Shown here piece by piece: positions 8,526 through 10,630 of a stretch of 10,630 nt of DNA. The position numbers were made by a program, and so were the translations under genes. The stretch spans positions 1-10,630 of the forward strand of contig KV424200.1 of assembly GCA_001632435.1 (NCBI GenBank), read 5' to 3'. Below the pieces are notes generated by a model. That model searched no databases, was not told where the DNA came from, and saw nothing but the letters and a program-made list of their open reading frames with translations. Numbering within the stretch: the stretch's first letter is position 1; every line of letters begins with the position of its first letter. Source of the stretch: Calocera cornea HHB12733 (Eukaryota; Basidiomycota; Dacrymycetes; Dacrymycetales; Dacrymycetaceae).

Positions 8526-8680
8526 CTCTCTAAGCTGATATTACTATGGACCAACCATACAGATACCATCGTGTATTGGAATATGGGGCGGATCCAATTT
8601 CCCCCCTTTCCCACGTCGGGAGGGGCCAACCGGTACCAGTTTAGAGAGGATATCGGCTTAGAGAGTATTGCCTTAGAGAG
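8526..8680. repeat. Right subterminal array of the same 15-bp motif (4 copies)
   Basis: Units: 8526-8540 (inverse, CTCTCTAAGCTGATA), 8634-8648 (TACCAGTTTAGAGAG), 8651-8665 (TATCGGCTTAGAGAG) and 8666-8680 (TATTGCCTTAGAGAG). Outer units are spaced 15-17 bp. As at the left end, one unit faces the rest. Confidence 0.7.
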
Positions 8681-8689
8681 AGTCGACTG
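8666..8689 (-). repeat. Right terminal inverted repeat
   Basis: Read on the minus strand from 8689: CAGTCGACTCTCTC and onward, mirroring the left end with two mismatches in 24. TA follows at 8690-8691. Confidence 0.9.
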
Positions 8690-8691
8690 TA

Positions 8692-9209
8692 TGCGCCGTC
8701 TGGGATAAAGTATAAACCGCATCGTATAAGAAGGCGACCGAGGCGGAATGACCGCGAACGACAGCGCGACTAGCGTTGCTGTGTTTGCATCAGATTATCA
8801 GCTATGATGCACTACGAGATCCTCCTCCACGCCACGGTTTAGGCTCGTTATAGCGCAGGCTCAGAGGATCAATGGTGGGGAGCGACCGAGGCCCGAGGGG
8901 CATGTGTTGCTACCGCACTGTTGACGTTTGTGGTGGTGAGGACGCAACACCACGCGTTCATCGACACGTCAGTGCTTGGCGCGTGCGAGCTAGACCGACA
9001 TTTACCTTCTACCGCTTTGTCGCCCATGAAAATCCAGTTATCTTGTACCACATGACTGATGGTTCTCATCCCGAGGTTTGGGACTCAGCGCGGGTCAACG
9101 TCTGCAGGAATCGCCCACAATACCTCGGATTGATCTCATCGCGTGCGATGGCTATGTGGGCTAGTTCACTGTGGTACTCTGATCAACATCAGTATCACAG
9201 CACAAGTAT
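8692..9209. other. Stretch between transposon and NLR relic, no supported gene
   Basis: If the second NLR ever had N-terminal exons they should lie here, but I cannot recognise the helical domain in any frame. A 162-codon plus-strand ORF (8872-9360) covers most of it and runs out of frame into the NLR relic; it has no motifs. The region may be decayed coding sequence or unrelated DNA. Confidence 0.35.
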
Positions 9210-10404
9210 AACCGCAACACTGGGAAGATCTGGCATGTCTCTTGATAGAGTAGGTGGTGAGATGGATGAGAGATGTCTCCTGCCATGTGCCAATTCTTGG
9301 GCCCGGAGGCATTGGAAAGACATCAATCGCCAACGCTATTATCAACGATCACCAGGTTAGGGAAAAGTTCGGTGAAAAATCATCTTTGTCCCCTGTGACG
9401 GGTTTGTCTCAGTTGATGGCATATTTCTGTTTCTGGCAGGTACTCTAGGGCTAGAGACTAATCGTTGCCATCGAAGTTCCTTACTTGCGGCTCTGAGGGC
9501 GAAGACACCTATGTTGCTTGTGCTAGACAACCTGGAGATGGTGTGGGATACAGAATGTCGAAGCGAGGTGGAGACTCTCCTCTCAAGTCTTGTCACAGTC
9601 TCATCGCTTTCTTTGATTGTGAAAATGAGAGGAGCTCTCCGTCCTGATGGCCTTAACTGGTCCGATGTGCTTCGAGATCCTGTTGGACCCATATCCCTGG
9701 ATGCCTCCCGAGAGATCTGGAAATGCATTGCAAAGCAGGAGGATGACGGAGTAGATACTTTGTTGCGTTTACTGGACGGCCTCCCGTTGGCAATCAACTT
9801 AATGGCTCATCACGGTCAAGTCATGAGCGCGTCGGAGCTTATTGAGGCTTACATGGATGAGAGGACGTCCCTCATAGCGCGTGGCAGACCGGGGCGGCTC
9901 TCCAGCCTGGAGATCTCTATAGAGTTAGCTCTGAAGTCGGAGACGATATAAAGGCCGAAACCAACGCACTGGAGTTTTTATCGGCGCTTTGTCTACTTCC
10001 TCAAAGTTTTGCTCTCGCTGAAGTCGGTCATATGCTACCTTCTTTCAGCTGCAGGAGGCGAGTACTGCGGGCACTCATGGCAGTCGCATTGGTGCTCAGA
10101 AGCCAGCATCGTCTCTGTGCTCTCTCTCCAATCCGTGACTACATACTGGCGAGATATCCACCTAAAGGAGCACTTTTGCAAGATGTACCTTCCTATTTTG
10201 TTCGTCTGACTTGGCTTGTAGAGCATATTGAGACGAAGAGCTGTCGAGAAGAACTGAACATATTGTCGATGGAATTTGAAAACATTCATGCGGTCCTTGT
10301 CCATTTCTGGACGGAACTAGAAGAACCACCCCAGGGGGAGGAGCTCTGGATGCCTACACTTGCTTTGGGACGCTTTTCACGTTGGAGTGGGTTTGACGAC
10401 TGCT
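9210..10404 (+). pseudogene. NLR relic: frameshifted NB-ARC and winged-helix region, paralogue of the 2297-5725 gene
   Basis: Three reading frames each carry part of one protein. Frame one (9254 to about 9379) has CHVPILG and Walker A GPGGIGKTS, then EKFGE. Frame two (about 9379-9941) has IIFVPCDGF, Walker B MLLVLDNLEMVWDTE, SLIVKMRG and LLDGLPLA. Frame three (about 9942-10404) has LSALCLLP, LSPIRDYI, FENIHAVL and ends at GFDDC. These line up in order with the first NLR. One break fits loss of an A from an A-run at 9375-9379; the next, near 9940-9942, is one base short or two extra. A third is likely near 9250-9256, where GRSGMSLDRV changes frame. The N-domain is not recognisable and the TPR array is absent, because homology ends at the mobile element starting at 10405. 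The intact downstream gene part may lie beyond the window. This is a non-functional copy, probably from tandem duplication. Confidence 0.85.
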
Positions 10405-10630
10405 TGTGAAAGAGTCTGTGCTCTTTCGCCCTCAGTAGTACACTGAATCTCTGTAATTAGAGTAGATCTAATACAATGATATTGTGTGCACTAAGAGGGA
10501 GTGAAGAGAAAATTGCGGCCTAGAGCCGCGCTACGTGTAACCCGTTCTCGGATACAGAAAATCCGAATACTGTAGAACAGTGAACCTTTCCTTTCTAGGA
10601 AAGGTTAGTCCCTATTAGGGATCCCTTACA
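10405..10630. mobile_element. Hairpin-rich LTR-like insertion within the NLR relic
   Basis: NLR homology stops after GACGACTGCT at 10404, and the next bases read TGTGAAAGAG. The segment ends CCCTTACA at 10630, so it is bounded by TG...CA as LTRs are. Its 226 bp fit a short solo LTR or one LTR of an element continuing to the right. The minus-strand reading (TGTAAGGGATCC start) seems the more LTR-like orientation, but this is uncertain. No coding sequence fits inside. It contains a string of perfect short inverted repeats with stems up to 9 bp. The right boundary is not proven because the window ends there; the next five bases should be CTGCT if it is a solo LTR with a 5-bp duplication. Confidence 0.55.
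10583..10606. repeat. 9-bp perfect inverted repeat (hairpin)
   Basis: AACCTTTCC at 10583-10591 pairs with GGAAAGGTT at 10598-10606 around a 6-nt loop. It is the strongest of the stems in the LTR-like element. No run of T follows, so it is not a bacterial-type terminator. Confidence 0.8.

Larger units (their letters stand above)
6668..8691 (-). mobile_element. Complete pogo/Fot1-type DNA transposon (2,020 bp plus TA duplications)
   Basis: The element spans 6670-8689 and is flanked by TA at 6668-6669 and 8690-8691. Both ends start CAGTCGACTCT when read inward; the terminal repeats match at 22 of 24 positions. It carries one spliced, open transposase gene on the minus strand, so it looks autonomous. 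A TA target site, CAGT-type ends, CENP-B-like DNA-binding helices and a DDD catalytic core together place it in the pogo branch of Tc1/mariner. The 191-bp left end is identical to the partial copy at 1-191 in inverted orientation, which indicates recent activity. Confidence 0.93.

Noticed and set aside
8872..9360. 162-codon ORF upstream of the NLR relic
   Set aside because: Runs over the Walker A region in the wrong frame. Its last third only makes sense as decayed NLR; the first part has no motif.
10583..10606. Rho-independent terminator reading of the strong hairpin
   Set aside because: Eukaryotic context and no following T-run; better explained as part of the hairpin-rich mobile element.

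Overview
This window looks like nuclear DNA of a basidiomycete fungus, probably an Agaricomycete. The evidence is 50-55 nt GT-AG introns with CTRAY branch sites, a fungal STAND/NLR-type gene (NB-ARC plus 40-residue TPR repeats), a second decayed NLR of the same type, and a pogo/Fot1-type DNA transposon with a spliced transposase. No bacterial features are visible. Species cannot be named from sequence alone.

Layout. Bases 1-191 are the 3' end of a pogo-type element that continues off the left edge. It is followed by a Pro/Gly/Tyr-rich two-exon gene of unknown function on the minus strand (467-1317, PPxY motif). About 1 kb without a convincing gene follows. Then comes a five-exon (possibly six-exon) plus-strand NLR gene (2297-5725): a helical N-terminal domain, an NB-ARC ATPase, a winged-helix-like region and about 11 TPR units of 120 nt each. 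It is open throughout except for an apparent one-base deletion next to the Walker B motif. After about 940 bp with nothing recognisable lies a complete 2,020-bp pogo-type transposon (6670-8689, TA target duplication). It carries an intact 543-residue DDD transposase on the minus strand. Its left 191 bp are base-for-base the inverse of bases 1-191. Beyond it is a second NLR relic (about 9210-10404), frameshifted at least twice. Its homology to the first NLR stops where a TG...CA-bounded, hairpin-rich LTR-like element begins (10405-10630).

How the parts relate. The two NLRs are same-strand paralogues, as in a fungal NLR cluster, and both are damaged. The first has a single lesion and could be a recent null allele or an assembly error; the second is clearly a pseudogene. 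The identical ends of the two pogo copies point to recent transposition or gene conversion, so the locus appears to be an actively remodelled accessory region. NLRs of this class act in fungi as cytoplasmic sensors for non-self recognition and programmed cell death. That role is inferred here from domain architecture only.
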